From positions 1 to 7,190 of the forward strand of contig CAMBWJ010000087.1 of the NCBI GenBank assembly GCA_945871545.1: 7,190 nt of DNA. Reading direction: 5' to 3'. Of the stretch, positions 1-5,787 are shown one piece after another. The notes under the pieces were generated by a model. The model made no database searches. It saw only the letters and a program-made list of their open reading frames with translations, and was not told the DNA's origin. This DNA is from an uncultured Clostridia bacterium. GTDB taxonomy: Bacteria > Bacillota_A > Clostridia > Christensenellales > Aristaeellaceae. Position 1 is the first letter of the stretch. Each line of letters starts with the position of its first letter. The translations under genes were made by a program, and so were the position numbers.

Positions 1-20
1 TCCTCCATAGCGACACGCTT

Positions 21-47
21 GTGGACGGGGGACACGTCCCCCGCCAC
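21..47. other. GC-rich stem-loop
   Basis: CGGGGGA (26-32) pairs with TCCCCCG (37-43) around a CACG loop. After a bulged A at 25 the stem continues as GTGG/CCAC. Neither side has a T tract, so it is not a clear intrinsic terminator. It is the outermost of four hairpins downstream of purA. Confidence 0.6.
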
Positions 48-58
48 TGCCACCCCCT

Positions 59-97
59 CAGAAATCCACCGCGCCCGATGGGCACAATGGATTTCTG
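59..97. repeat. Inverted repeat with nested inner stem
   Basis: CAGAAATCCA (59-68) and TGGATTTCTG (88-97) form a perfect 10-bp outer stem. Inside it GCCC (73-76) pairs with GGGC (80-83) around GAT. There is no T tract on either strand. Function unknown; it could be an intergenic palindromic repeat family or part of a structured 3' region of the purA transcript. Confidence 0.6.
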
Positions 98-111
98 CAA
101 GGAAGCGATTT

Positions 112-135
112 TGCAACCGCTGTCGAGCGATTGCA
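112..135 (-). other. Stem-loop, better paired in minus-strand RNA
   Basis: TGCAACCGCT (112-121) faces AGCGATTGCA (126-135) across a 4-nt loop. The single non-Watson-Crick position (117/130) is a G-U pair in minus-strand RNA but a C-A mismatch in plus-strand RNA. That weakly favours function in the transcript running out of purA. Confidence 0.45.
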
Positions 136-145
136 TAATCAGCTG

Positions 146-180
146 CGAACCCGCCGTTCACGCCGCCGGGTTCGATTTTA
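146..180 (+). terminator. Possible weak plus-strand terminator hairpin
   Basis: CGAACCCG (146-153) pairs perfectly with CGGGTTCG (167-174) across a 13-nt loop and is followed on the plus strand by ATTTTA. The T run is short and no plus-strand gene is visible upstream within the window, so a terminator role is uncertain. In the minus direction no T tract follows. Confidence 0.3.
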
Positions 181-248
181 CAGGCTGTTCTGCGTGTGGT
201 TTTTCGATAATCAAAGGTGCAAAAGGGGGAATTGCTCCGCCACAAGTC

Positions 249-1523
249 TTATCGAATAATCAGCGCCTCGCGCTCCGGGCCGACGGACACGTACTTGATC
301 GGGCAGCCGACCTTCTCCTCGAGGAACAGCACGTAGTCCTGCGCGGCCTTGGGCAGCTCCTCCCAGGTGCGGCACTTGGAGATGTCGCAGCCCCAGCCGG
401 GCAGCGTCTCGTACACGGCCTCGCAGCCGTAGAGGTCGGCGGTGTAGGGGAAGCGGGTGGTCTGCTCGCCGTCCTTGCGGTAGGCGACGCACACCGGGAT
501 CTCCTTCAGGTAGGACAGCACGTCGATCTTGGTCAGCGCCAGCGCGGTGGTCGCCTGGAGCTTGGTGCCGTACTTGGTGGCGGGCACGTCGAACCACGCC
601 ACGCGGCGGGGACGTCCGGTGGCCGCGCCGTACTCCGCACCGGCCTCGCGCAGGTCATGGGCCGCGTCGCCGTCCAGCTCGCCCACGAACGGGCCCTCGC
701 CCACGCAGGTGGAGTAGGCCTTGGTCACGCCAACGACCTCGTTCACCTTCAGGAAGGGGCAGCCGCTGCCCACCGGCGCATAGGCCGAGATGGGGTTGGA
801 GGACGAGGTGAAGGGATAGATGCCGTAGTCGATGTCGCGCAGCGCGCCCAGCTGGGCCTCGAACATGATGCTCTTGCCCGCGGCCTGTGCGCTCTCCAGC
901 AGCTCGAATGCGTCGCAGATGTGGGGCTTGAGAATCTCGCCGTACTGCTCGATCCAGGCAAGCACCTCGTCGTAGGACACCGGCTGCTGGCCGTAGCCCG
1001 CGACGAACACGGTGTTCTTCCAGTCGATCAGGCGGCGCAGGTGCTCGCGCAGGGATTCCGGATGGAGCAGGTCGCCCATCTGAATGGCCTTCTTCATGTA
1101 CTTGTCGCCGTAGATGGGGCTGATGCCGCGGCGGGTGGAGCCGTAGGCGTTCTTGCCCAGGCGCTCCTCCTCCCACTGGTCCTGTGCGGGATGGATCGGC
1201 AGCACCATCATGGCGCGGTCGGAAATCTTCAGGTTGTCGGGGGTGATCTTCACGCCGGCCGCGCGCAGGCGGTCGATCTCGCCGCACAGGTGCTTCAGGT
1301 CAACCACAGCGCCCGCACCCAGCAGGTTGATGGTCTCCGGATGGAAGATGCCGGAGGGCAGCAGGTTCAGCGCGAATTTGCCGTACTCGTTGATGACCGT
1401 GTGGCCGGCGTTGTTGCCGCCCTGATAGCGCACAACCACCTGGAACTGATCCGCGAAGTAGTCCACCATGCGGCCCTTGCCCTCGTCGCCCCAGTTGATG
1501 CCCACGATTGCACAATTGCTCAT
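249..1523 (-). CDS. purA: Adenylosuccinate synthetase (divergent PurA)
   Basis: A 424-residue cytoplasmic enzyme expected to join IMP and L-aspartate using GTP to give adenylosuccinate, the first step from IMP to AMP. The GTP/IMP loop WGDEGKG (residues 11-17) holds Asp13, and GGNNAGHTV (35-43) holds His41, the catalytic base and acid of the family. Other family blocks are ISPIYGDK (134-141), FEAQLGALRDID (221-232), GRPRR (303-307), TKIDVL (331-336) and the C-terminal SVGPER (413-418). Length is typical of the family (about 425-430). The ATG at 1523 was chosen because GGAGG lies 9 nt upstream (1533-1537) and the protein then starts as the family does; the open frame continues upstream without homology. 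Several usually fixed positions differ: Lys144 at the IMP-contacting Arg of E. coli (R143), Leu225 where Gln224 is expected, and Cys273 in STCVGEGPF instead of Arg. It is a confident family member but a divergent branch. It diverges from guaA. Confidence 0.93.
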   Translation of the reverse strand: MSNCAIVGINWGDEGKGRMVDYFADQFQVVVRYQGGNNAGHTVINEYGKFALNLLPSGIFHPETINLLGAGAVVDLKHLCGEIDRLRAAGVKITPDNLKISDRAMMVLPIHPAQDQWEEERLGKNAYGSTRRGISPIYGDKYMKKAIQMGDLLHPESLREHLRRLIDWKNTVFVAGYGQQPVSYDEVLAWIEQYGEILKPHICDAFELLESAQAAGKSIMFEAQLGALRDIDYGIYPFTSSSNPISAYAPVGSGCPFLKVNEVVGVTKAYSTCVGEGPFVGELDGDAAHDLREAGAEYGAATGRPRRVAWFDVPATKYGTKLQATTALALTKIDVLSYLKEIPVCVAYRKDGEQTTRFPYTADLYGCEAVYETLPGWGCDISKCRTWEELPKAAQDYVLFLEEKVGCPIKYVSVGPEREALIIR

Positions 1524-1532
1524 TGAAACATT

Positions 1533-1537
1533 CCTCC
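1533..1537 (-). promoter_or_regulatory. purA ribosome-binding site
   Basis: The minus strand reads GGAGG nine bases before the ATG at 1523. This fixes the start within a longer open frame that runs back to an ATG at 1664. Confidence 0.8.
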
Positions 1538-1566
1538 GTTGTTCGATCAATAAAGCCTGTCTTGGA

Positions 1567-1602
1567 ACGGGCACGCCCGTCCGCGCGGCCGCTCTGCCGC
1601 GC
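1567..1602 (-). promoter_or_regulatory. Two tandem hairpins in the purA leader
   Basis: GCGCGGC (1583-1589) pairs perfectly with GCCGCGC (1596-1602) over a 6-nt loop. Immediately beside it ACGGGC (1567-1572) pairs with GCCCGT (1575-1580), with a practical loop of CACG. Both would lie in the 5' leader of the purA message. No T run follows them, so they look more like message-stabilising or translation-affecting structures than an attenuator. Confidence 0.4.
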
Positions 1603-1608
1603 ACACCT

Positions 1609-1636
1609 TCTATAACATTCGATATTCTCCCGTGAA
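1609..1636 (-). promoter_or_regulatory. Candidate purA promoter (weak)
   Basis: Reading the minus strand, TTCACG (1636-1631) is followed after 16 bp by TATAGA (1614-1609), preceded by TG to give an extended -10 (TGTTATAGA). Each hexamer matches consensus at 4 of 6 positions. The predicted start, near 1602, is at the base of the first leader hairpin. It is plausible but not the only option in this AT-rich stretch. Confidence 0.35.
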
Positions 1637-1662
1637 TTCCTGCGATCTTGTGCAGAATTAAC

Positions 1663-1679
1663 ATAAATCCGCGATTTAT
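1663..1679. repeat. 7-bp perfect dyad between purA and guaA
   Basis: ATAAATC (1663-1669) and GATTTAT (1673-1679) are a perfect inverted repeat around CGC. It lies between the candidate purA promoter and the PurBox-like repeat. It could be a regulator site, but no family can be assigned from sequence alone. Confidence 0.35.
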
Positions 1680-1686
1680 TCATCAA

Positions 1687-1730
1687 AATAACGAACAATA
1701 TGCATGATAAAAATTTTATTGTTCAGGTTA
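1687..1730. promoter_or_regulatory. Candidate PurR operator (paired PurBoxes)
   Basis: The left element AATAACGAACAAT (1687-1699) matches 12 of 13 positions of the B. subtilis PurBox consensus AWWWCCGAACWWT as I recall it. The right element, in opposite orientation, starts ATTGTTCAGG (1718-1727) and fits less well (about 10 of 13). GAACAAT (1693-1699) and ATTGTTC (1718-1724) are a perfect inverted repeat with 18 nt between. The spacing is close to the 16-17 nt reported between 14-nt boxes. It sits about 12 bp upstream of the guaA -35. PurR control of purA and guaA is inferred. Confidence 0.55.
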
Positions 1731-1741
1731 ACGGGATCGCA

Positions 1742-1770
1742 ATGACAAAGCATCCGCGCGCGGTTATAAT
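1742..1770 (+). promoter_or_regulatory. guaA sigma-A promoter
   Basis: ATGACA (1742-1747, 5 of 6 to TTGACA) is followed after exactly 17 bp by a perfect TATAAT (1765-1770). The predicted start is near 1777, giving a leader of about 30 nt with AGGAGG at 1791-1796. The leader is too short for a riboswitch. Confidence 0.8.
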
Positions 1771-1806
1771 AATTGCAAATCTGAATCAACAGGAGGCGGT
1801 TGCTGC

Positions 1807-3348
1807 GTGTACAGCGAGAAGATCATCATTCTCGATTTCGGCGGCCAATACAACCAACTGATTGCCAGGCGTGTGCGCGAGATGGGCGTGTACTGTGAAA
1901 TCCTGCCCTACGCCACGGACGCTTCCACATGGAAGGACGATGCGCTGCGGGGCGTGATCCTGACCGGCGGCCCGGCCAGCGTCTACGAGGACGGCGCACC
2001 GCGGATCGACCGGACGCTGATCGATTCCCTGAAGGTTCCGGTGTTGGGCATCTGCTACGGCATGCAGCTGCTGAACTACCTCTACGGCGGCGAGGTGGAG
2101 AGCGCGAACGTCAGTGAGTACGGCGACACGCTGCTCTACACCGAGGATTCCGCCCTGTTCCACAATGTGCAGCGCGCGACCCACGTGTTCATGAATCACA
2201 ACGACCGGGTCTCCCGCCTGCCGGAGGGCTTTTCCTCCCGCGCCCACACCGACAACTGCCCCTACGCGGAGTTTGCCGACGAGGCGCGCGGCCTGTACGG
2301 CGTGCAGTTCCACCCCGAGGTGAAGCACTCCGTCGAGGGCACGACGATGCTGGAAAACTTCGTGCGCGGCGTGTGCGGCTGCAAGGAGACCTACAAGGCG
2401 GAGGATCAGATCGAGACCATGCTGCGCGGCATCCGCGATCAGGTGGGCGAGGGCAGGGTCGTCGGCGGCATCTCCGGCGGCGTGGATTCCTCCGTGGCCT
2501 GCGTGCTGGCGAACCGCGCGCTCAAGCCCGGCCAGCTGACCTGCGTGTTCGTGGATCATGGCTTGCTGCGCAAGGACGAGGCCAGGCAGGTGATCGAGAC
2601 CTACAAGCACAACCTGGGCCTGGACATCATCCATGTGGACGCATCCGAGCGCTTCCTGGAGGCGCTGAAGGGCGTGACCGATCCCGAGCGCAAGCGCAAG
2701 ATCATCGGTGAACTGTTCGTGCGCGTGTTCGAGGAGGAGGCCCGCAAGACTGGCGCGGACTTTCTGCTCCAGGGAACCATCTACCCCGACCGCATCGAGA
2801 GCGGCATGGGCGGCAGCGCCACCATCAAGAGCCACCACAACGTGGGCGGTCTGCCCAAGGACAGCCTGTTTAAAAAGGATCACATCGTGGAGCCGCTGGC
2901 GAACCTGTTCAAGGACGAGGTGCGCGCGGTGGGCGAGGCGCTGGGCATTCCGCATAAGATGGTCTGGCGGCAGCCCTTCCCGGGCCCGGGCCTGGCGGTG
3001 CGCTGCATCGGCGAGCTGACCCGCGAGAAGCTGGATTCCCTGCGGGAGTGCGACGCGATCTTCCTGGACGAGCTGGAAAAGGCCGGCCTGAGCGAGCAGA
3101 TCTGGCAGTCCTTCGCGGTGTGGACCGGCGTGCGCACGGTGGGCTGCATGGGCGACGGCCGCAGCTACACCGGCTGCGTGGCCCTGCGCGCGGTGGTGTC
3201 CGACGACGCGATGACCGTCGAGGCCGCCGAGATCCCCTACGCCGTGCTGAAAAAGACCACCAGCCGCATCATCAACGAGGTGCGCGGGGTCAACCGCGTC
3301 GTGTACGACATCACCGGAAAACCCCCGGGAACCATCGAGTGGGAATGA
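1807..3348 (+). CDS. guaA: GMP synthase (glutamine-hydrolysing)
   Basis: A 513-residue cytoplasmic enzyme that aminates XMP to GMP with glutamine and ATP, the last step of the GMP branch. The N-terminal class I glutamine amidotransferase domain (about 1-190) has the catalytic triad: Cys83 in GICYGMQ, and His169 and Glu171 in FHPEV. The ATP pyrophosphatase domain (about 205-395) has the P-loop SGGVDSS (223-229). The C-terminal dimerisation domain has PFPGPGLAVR (390-399), and the protein ends in KPPGTIEWE as the family does. The length is standard. Translation starts at GTG: AGGAGG lies 10 nt upstream and no ATG is available in the right place. It diverges from purA, so the two enzymes that draw on IMP/XMP are head to head. 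guaB is not in the window. Confidence 0.97.
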   Translation: MYSEKIIILDFGGQYNQLIARRVREMGVYCEILPYATDASTWKDDALRGVILTGGPASVYEDGAPRIDRTLIDSLKVPVLGICYGMQLLNYLYGGEVESANVSEYGDTLLYTEDSALFHNVQRATHVFMNHNDRVSRLPEGFSSRAHTDNCPYAEFADEARGLYGVQFHPEVKHSVEGTTMLENFVRGVCGCKETYKAEDQIETMLRGIRDQVGEGRVVGGISGGVDSSVACVLANRALKPGQLTCVFVDHGLLRKDEARQVIETYKHNLGLDIIHVDASERFLEALKGVTDPERKRKIIGELFVRVFEEEARKTGADFLLQGTIYPDRIESGMGGSATIKSHHNVGGLPKDSLFKKDHIVEPLANLFKDEVRAVGEALGIPHKMVWRQPFPGPGLAVRCIGELTREKLDSLRECDAIFLDELEKAGLSEQIWQSFAVWTGVRTVGCMGDGRSYTGCVALRAVVSDDAMTVEAAEIPYAVLKKTTSRIINEVRGVNRVVYDITGKPPGTIEWE

Positions 3349-3365
3349 TGGGGAAGCTCTGAAAA

Positions 3366-3388
3366 CCCCGCAAGTGCAGGGGCTTTCT
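3366..3388. terminator. Terminator-like hairpin after guaA
   Basis: CCCC (3366-3369) pairs with GGGG (3379-3382), and the stem continues as GCA/TGC with one bulged A. On the plus strand CTTTCT follows, 34 nt after the guaA stop. On the minus strand TTTTC follows. It is probably a short bidirectional terminator. Confidence 0.5.
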
Positions 3389-3421
3389 GGCGCTGAACCG
3401 CCTTCGCGGCGAAGTGCTTCA

Positions 3422-3471
3422 AAACCAAAAATGACGGGCGAACGGATCGATGTGATCTCCGTTCGCCCGTC
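3422..3471. terminator. Strong 14-bp bidirectional hairpin
   Basis: GACGGGCGAACGGA (3433-3446) and TCCGTTCGCCCGTC (3458-3471) are a perfect 14-bp inverted repeat with an 11-nt loop. On the minus strand it is followed by ATTTTTGGTTTT, a good T tract. On the plus strand only TTGTCT follows. It can back up termination of the minus-strand operon and probably also stops guaA transcription. Confidence 0.65.
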
Positions 3472-3518
3472 TTGTCTGTGCGCATGCCGCTGCGGAAATC
3501 CCGGCGGGGTTGCCCGGC

Positions 3519-3548
3519 GGGCGTGCGGCAGCATGCCGCCGCACGCCC
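3519..3548. repeat. 11-bp GC-rich hairpin
   Basis: GGGCGTGCGGC (3519-3529) and GCCGCACGCCC (3538-3548) pair perfectly over an 8-nt loop. No T tract follows on either strand. It lies between the two terminator hairpins of the convergent region. Role unknown. Confidence 0.5.
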
Positions 3549-3557
3549 ATTTCCAAC

Positions 3558-3586
3558 AAAAAAACTGCGCCCCGTGCGGAGCGCAG
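3558..3586 (-). terminator. Intrinsic terminator of the regulator-desulfidase operon
   Basis: On the minus strand CTGCGC (3586-3581) pairs with GCGCAG (3570-3565), with further CCG/CGG pairing inside, and is followed directly by seven T (3564-3558). It begins 16 nt after the desulfidase stop codon, a classic Rho-independent arrangement. Confidence 0.85.
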
Positions 3587-3602
3587 CATATGAATACATT
3601 TG

Positions 3603-4877
3603 TCAGTTGCCCACCATGATGTTCAGGATCTCCACGTCGGTGGACTTCATGCCGTCGCGGCCCATGCGGCCGATGTTCCGGATGGTCTCCTCGATGTCGC
3701 CACCGGCCAGACCCTCGCCGTCCTGGAAGCACTTGTCCTCCTTGGCCATGCGGTAGGAGAGCAGGCCCGCGCTGACGGCGGAGGCGATCTTCGCCGCGCA
3801 GGAGCTCTTCGCGCCGTCGCAGACGATGCCGCCCACGTTGCACAGCGTGTTGGTGATGGTCATGCAGATCTGGTCGTAGGTGCAGCCGTCCATGTAGGCG
3901 ATGCCGCAGGCGGTGCCGCAGCCCGCGCTGACCGCGCCGCAGAAGGCGGAGAGGTTGCCGATGTGGCGCTTGATATGTACGGAGATCAGGTTTGCCAGCG
4001 CCAGCGCGCGCAGCGTGGTCTCCTCATTCTTGTTCCAGGTCTTTGCGTACTCGCAGATGGGCAGGGTGATGGTCATGCCCTGGTTGCCGCTGCCGGAGTT
4101 GATGACCACCGGCATGCTGCATCCGTTCATGCGCGCGTCGGAGCCCGCGGCAGCGCGTGCGGCGGCGCGGCCCTCCACGTGGTCGCCGTTGATCTCCATC
4201 ATGGTCTTGCCCACCGCAGCGCCGTACTTGCCGGTCAGGCCCTCCTGGGAGATGGCGGTGTTCATGGCGATCTGGCGCTCCAGCATGGGCTTCACGTCCT
4301 CCAGACGCACCTCGTTGGCGAACTCCACGATCTGGCGCACGTTCAGCAGGCTCTTGTCCACCACCACCTCGTCGGAGGCGGCGCGCTCCTCCTCTTTGGA
4401 GAGGAGCACCTGGCCGTTCCTTTCGATGTAGGTGATGTTCGTGTGCTCGTGCTCCACGGTGACCGCAGCGCTGTCCCCGCCCGCGGTGGCCACGATGCGG
4501 ATGTAGAGGTTGTCCTTGCCCTCCACCAGCTGCGCGTCGCAGAAGCCCTCGTGCACCAGCTGGGTGGTGCGGTCGATCTGCTCCTGGGTGGCGTTCTTGA
4601 TGACCTCCAGCTCCAGAGCTGCGTCGCCCGCCACGCAGCCCAGGGTGGCGGCCACGTCGATGCCGCGCTGTCCGCCGGAATTGGGCACGGTCACGCCCTT
4701 GACGTTCTTGATGATGTTGCCGCTGAGGTAGGCGGTGATGTGCTCCGGGAACCTGCCCAGGACATCCCGGGCCTTCGCCGCAGCAAACGCGACGGCGATC
4801 GGTTCGGTGCAGCCCATCGCCGGCACCAGCTCGTGTTTGAGAATTGCGATATAACCCTTGTAAACCTTGCTATCCAT
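3603..4877 (-). CDS. cyuA: Fe-S L-cysteine desulfidase family protein (CyuA/YhaM-like)
   Basis: A 424-residue cytoplasmic protein of the COG3681/UPF0597 family, related to the alpha subunit of Fe-S serine dehydratases. Characterised members split L-cysteine into pyruvate, sulfide and ammonia with a [4Fe-4S] cluster instead of PLP. The N-terminal signature is PAMGCTEPIA (19-28) with Cys23. The C-terminal half has AFCGAVSAGCGTACG (311-325) and VCDGAKSSCA (352-361). Cys23, Cys313 and Cys353 fit the three cluster ligands I recall for the M. jannaschii enzyme (25, 282, 322): the last two are 40 apart in both. VPNSGGQRG (64-72) and SGSGNQG (261-267) are further glycine-rich family blocks. The ATG at 4877 has AAGGGGAG 8 nt upstream and overlaps the end of the GntR gene by 8 bp, implying translational coupling. 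The substrate could be another amino acid, because many relatives are annotated only as serine dehydratase-like. Confidence 0.85.
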   Translation of the reverse strand: MDSKVYKGYIAILKHELVPAMGCTEPIAVAFAAAKARDVLGRFPEHITAYLSGNIIKNVKGVTVPNSGGQRGIDVAATLGCVAGDAALELEVIKNATQEQIDRTTQLVHEGFCDAQLVEGKDNLYIRIVATAGGDSAAVTVEHEHTNITYIERNGQVLLSKEEERAASDEVVVDKSLLNVRQIVEFANEVRLEDVKPMLERQIAMNTAISQEGLTGKYGAAVGKTMMEINGDHVEGRAAARAAAGSDARMNGCSMPVVINSGSGNQGMTITLPICEYAKTWNKNEETTLRALALANLISVHIKRHIGNLSAFCGAVSAGCGTACGIAYMDGCTYDQICMTITNTLCNVGGIVCDGAKSSCAAKIASAVSAGLLSYRMAKEDKCFQDGEGLAGGDIEETIRNIGRMGRDGMKSTDVEILNIMVGN

Positions 4878-5538
4878 TGTTCTGGCTCCCCTTCATAATA
4901 TCTTCCGGCGAAAAGAACGTGCAGATATCCCTGCGCAGCGTTGCCACCGCCTGTTCCTTGTCGCCCTTGCGTATACTGTCCACGATCTTCATGTGATTCA
5001 GCGGAAGCTCCGGCAGTTCGCTCTTCGCCTTGCTGAAGCACAGCTGCTGATAGGCGCGCATGCAGGTCTCCAGCGCCGTTTTCAGGCTGTTGAACAGATA
5101 TTCGTTGCCCGAAAAGGAGATCAGCGTCAGGTGGAAATTTGCCGTGCGGTTCCAGAAATCCTTGGCGTCCCGCATGGAGTGGTAGAGGATCTCACTCTCC
5201 GAGGCGCTCTCCAGATGCCGCAGCTGCACCGGCGTGATCTGATCAAAGCAGCTCTCCAGCGCGCCGCATTCCAGCAGGATCCGGTACTGGAGGATCTCCT
5301 GCACCTCGCGCTCGGTGTAGCGCACGACCATGTAGCCCTGGCGGGGAATGCTGCGCAGCACGCCCTGCGCACACAGCTCCACCAGCGCCTCGCGCACCGG
5401 CGCCTTGGACACATTCAGCTGTTCGGAGAGCTTCTTCTCGCTGAGAACGCTCTCCACGTTGTAGGAACCGTCGATCAGGTTGTGCATCACCGTGGCGTAG
5501 ACCTGCTCCTTCAACGTCGCTCCGTTCAAACTGGTCAT
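4870..5538 (-). CDS. GntR-family transcriptional regulator, FCD (FadR) subfamily
   Basis: A 222-residue DNA-binding regulator. The winged helix-turn-helix spans about 9-73, with LSEKKLSEQLNVSKAPVREAL (32-52) as recognition region and RQGYMVV (66-72) as wing. The all-helical FCD effector domain follows (about 77-212). FCD metal positions are only half kept: His136 (in NFH) and His182 (in NHMKIV) are present, but the usual Asp four residues before the first His is Thr132 and the last His is Asp204. An in-frame TAG three codons upstream means translation cannot start before the ATG at 5538. That ATG has only GGGG 11 nt upstream, so it may depend on coupling to a 27-codon leader ORF ending one base before it. 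A TTG at codon 9 with GGAG is an alternative start. It overlaps the desulfidase gene and diverges from a transporter receptor gene, so these are its likely targets. Confidence 0.9.
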   Translation of the reverse strand: MTSLNGATLKEQVYATVMHNLIDGSYNVESVLSEKKLSEQLNVSKAPVREALVELCAQGVLRSIPRQGYMVVRYTEREVQEILQYRILLECGALESCFDQITPVQLRHLESASESEILYHSMRDAKDFWNRTANFHLTLISFSGNEYLFNSLKTALETCMRAYQQLCFSKAKSELPELPLNHMKIVDSIRKGDKEQAVATLRRDICTFFSPEDIMKGSQNNG

Positions 5539-5542
5539 ATCA
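5532..5542. promoter_or_regulatory. Candidate regulator operator, site A
   Basis: TGGTCATATCA matches 10 of 11 positions of the FadR-subfamily operator TNGTNNNACNA and sits in the near-palindrome ACTGGTCATATCAGT. It covers the start codon of the GntR gene. It is one of three copies of CTGGTCATA in this control region, suggesting autoregulation by roadblock or by hindering translation-coupled elongation. Confidence 0.5.
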
Positions 5543-5623
5543 GTCTAGCCCCATTGCATCGTACTTGAATTCATCCGGCGAAATGGCCGGTATTCCGGCA
5601 TTTTCCGGGAGAATTCTGCTCAT
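5540..5623 (-). CDS. Possible 27-aa leader ORF (or shifted N-terminus) before the regulator
   Basis: An ATG at 5623 opens a 27-codon frame starting MSRILPENAG and ending at a TGA one base before the regulator's ATG. The peptide composition looks protein-like (for example SPDEFKYDAMGLD). GTGGAG lies only two bases before the ATG, and the predicted transcript starts near 5628, so initiation would be almost leaderless. Two readings are possible. It may be a translated leader that couples to the regulator, whose own ribosome site is poor. Alternatively a one-base indel separates a true N-terminal extension from the regulator. It has no cysteine, so simple Cys-codon attenuation is not supported. 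Confidence 0.3.
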   Translation of the reverse strand: MSRILPENAGIPAISPDEFKYDAMGLD

Positions 5624-5634
5624 GACTCCACTTA

Positions 5635-5663
5635 ATATTATTCCATTTTGACGCTTTTGTCAA
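5635..5663 (-). promoter_or_regulatory. Promoter of the GntR-desulfidase operon
   Basis: The minus strand reads a perfect TTGACA (5663-5658), a 17-bp spacer and TAATAT (5640-5635, 4 of 6). The predicted start is near 5628, giving a leader of about 90 nt. The -35 is half of a small dyad, TTGAC-N6-GTCAA (5648-5663), which could also be a protein site. Confidence 0.7.
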
Positions 5664-5689
5664 TGCGTTGTGGGCCGTTCTTCGCAATT

Positions 5690-5700
5690 TAATATGACCA
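5690..5700. promoter_or_regulatory. Candidate regulator operator, site B
   Basis: On the minus strand this is TGGTCATATTA, 9 of 11 to TNGTNNNACNA, within CCCTGGTCATA, an 11-mer shared exactly with site C. It lies between the two divergent promoters, about 27 bp upstream of the minus-strand -35 and 88 bp upstream of the plus-strand -35. Confidence 0.45.
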
Positions 5701-5787
5701 GGGCGGCGGTTTGGACGCAGCCTGTGTTAAATATCCGGGATACATTTTACTTTGCCGCTTTTATTTGCGCGCGCGGCCTTTTTTGCG

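Noticed and set aside
167..180. GGGTTCGA resembling a tRNA T-loop
   Set aside because: The bases after it (TTTTACAGG) cannot close a T stem, and no anticodon or acceptor arm is present. It is explained by the 146-174 hairpin.
249..1523. PurZ-type (2-aminoadenylosuccinate) synthetase instead of PurA
   Set aside because: PurZ replaces the catalytic Asp13 with a smaller residue. Here WGDEGKG keeps Asp13, and His41 is also present.
21..1526. Plus-strand open frame of about 500 codons opposite purA
   Set aside because: It is antisense to a well-supported gene. Its product is Ala/Gly/His/Val-rich with no domain, as expected for the mirror frame of GC-rich coding DNA.
1797..1806. TTG or CTG triplets just before guaA as an alternative start
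   Set aside because: TTG at 1800 and CTG at 1803 are out of frame with the guaA reading frame. GTG at 1807 gives the expected N-terminus.
1786..3843. Minus-strand open frame of 685 codons across guaA
   Set aside because: It runs through guaA, the terminator gap and part of the desulfidase gene, has low-complexity His/Ala/Val composition and no ribosome site. It is a shadow of guaA.
3857..4077. Two TGGTCATG strings inside the desulfidase gene (3857-3864 and 4070-4077) similar to the operator core
   Set aside because: They encode Met-Thr-Ile-type codons, lack the second half-site and stand within coding sequence, so they are chance resemblance.
3600..4898. Plus-strand open frame opposite the desulfidase
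   Set aside because: It is a mirror frame with His/Val/Leu/Ala-rich low-complexity product. The minus-strand gene has the family motifs, ribosome site and terminator.
5754..5784. GCCGC...GCGGC followed by six T upstream of the binding-protein promoter
   Set aside because: The stem is only 5 bp with a 14-nt loop, and there is no plus-strand gene upstream that would need a terminator here.
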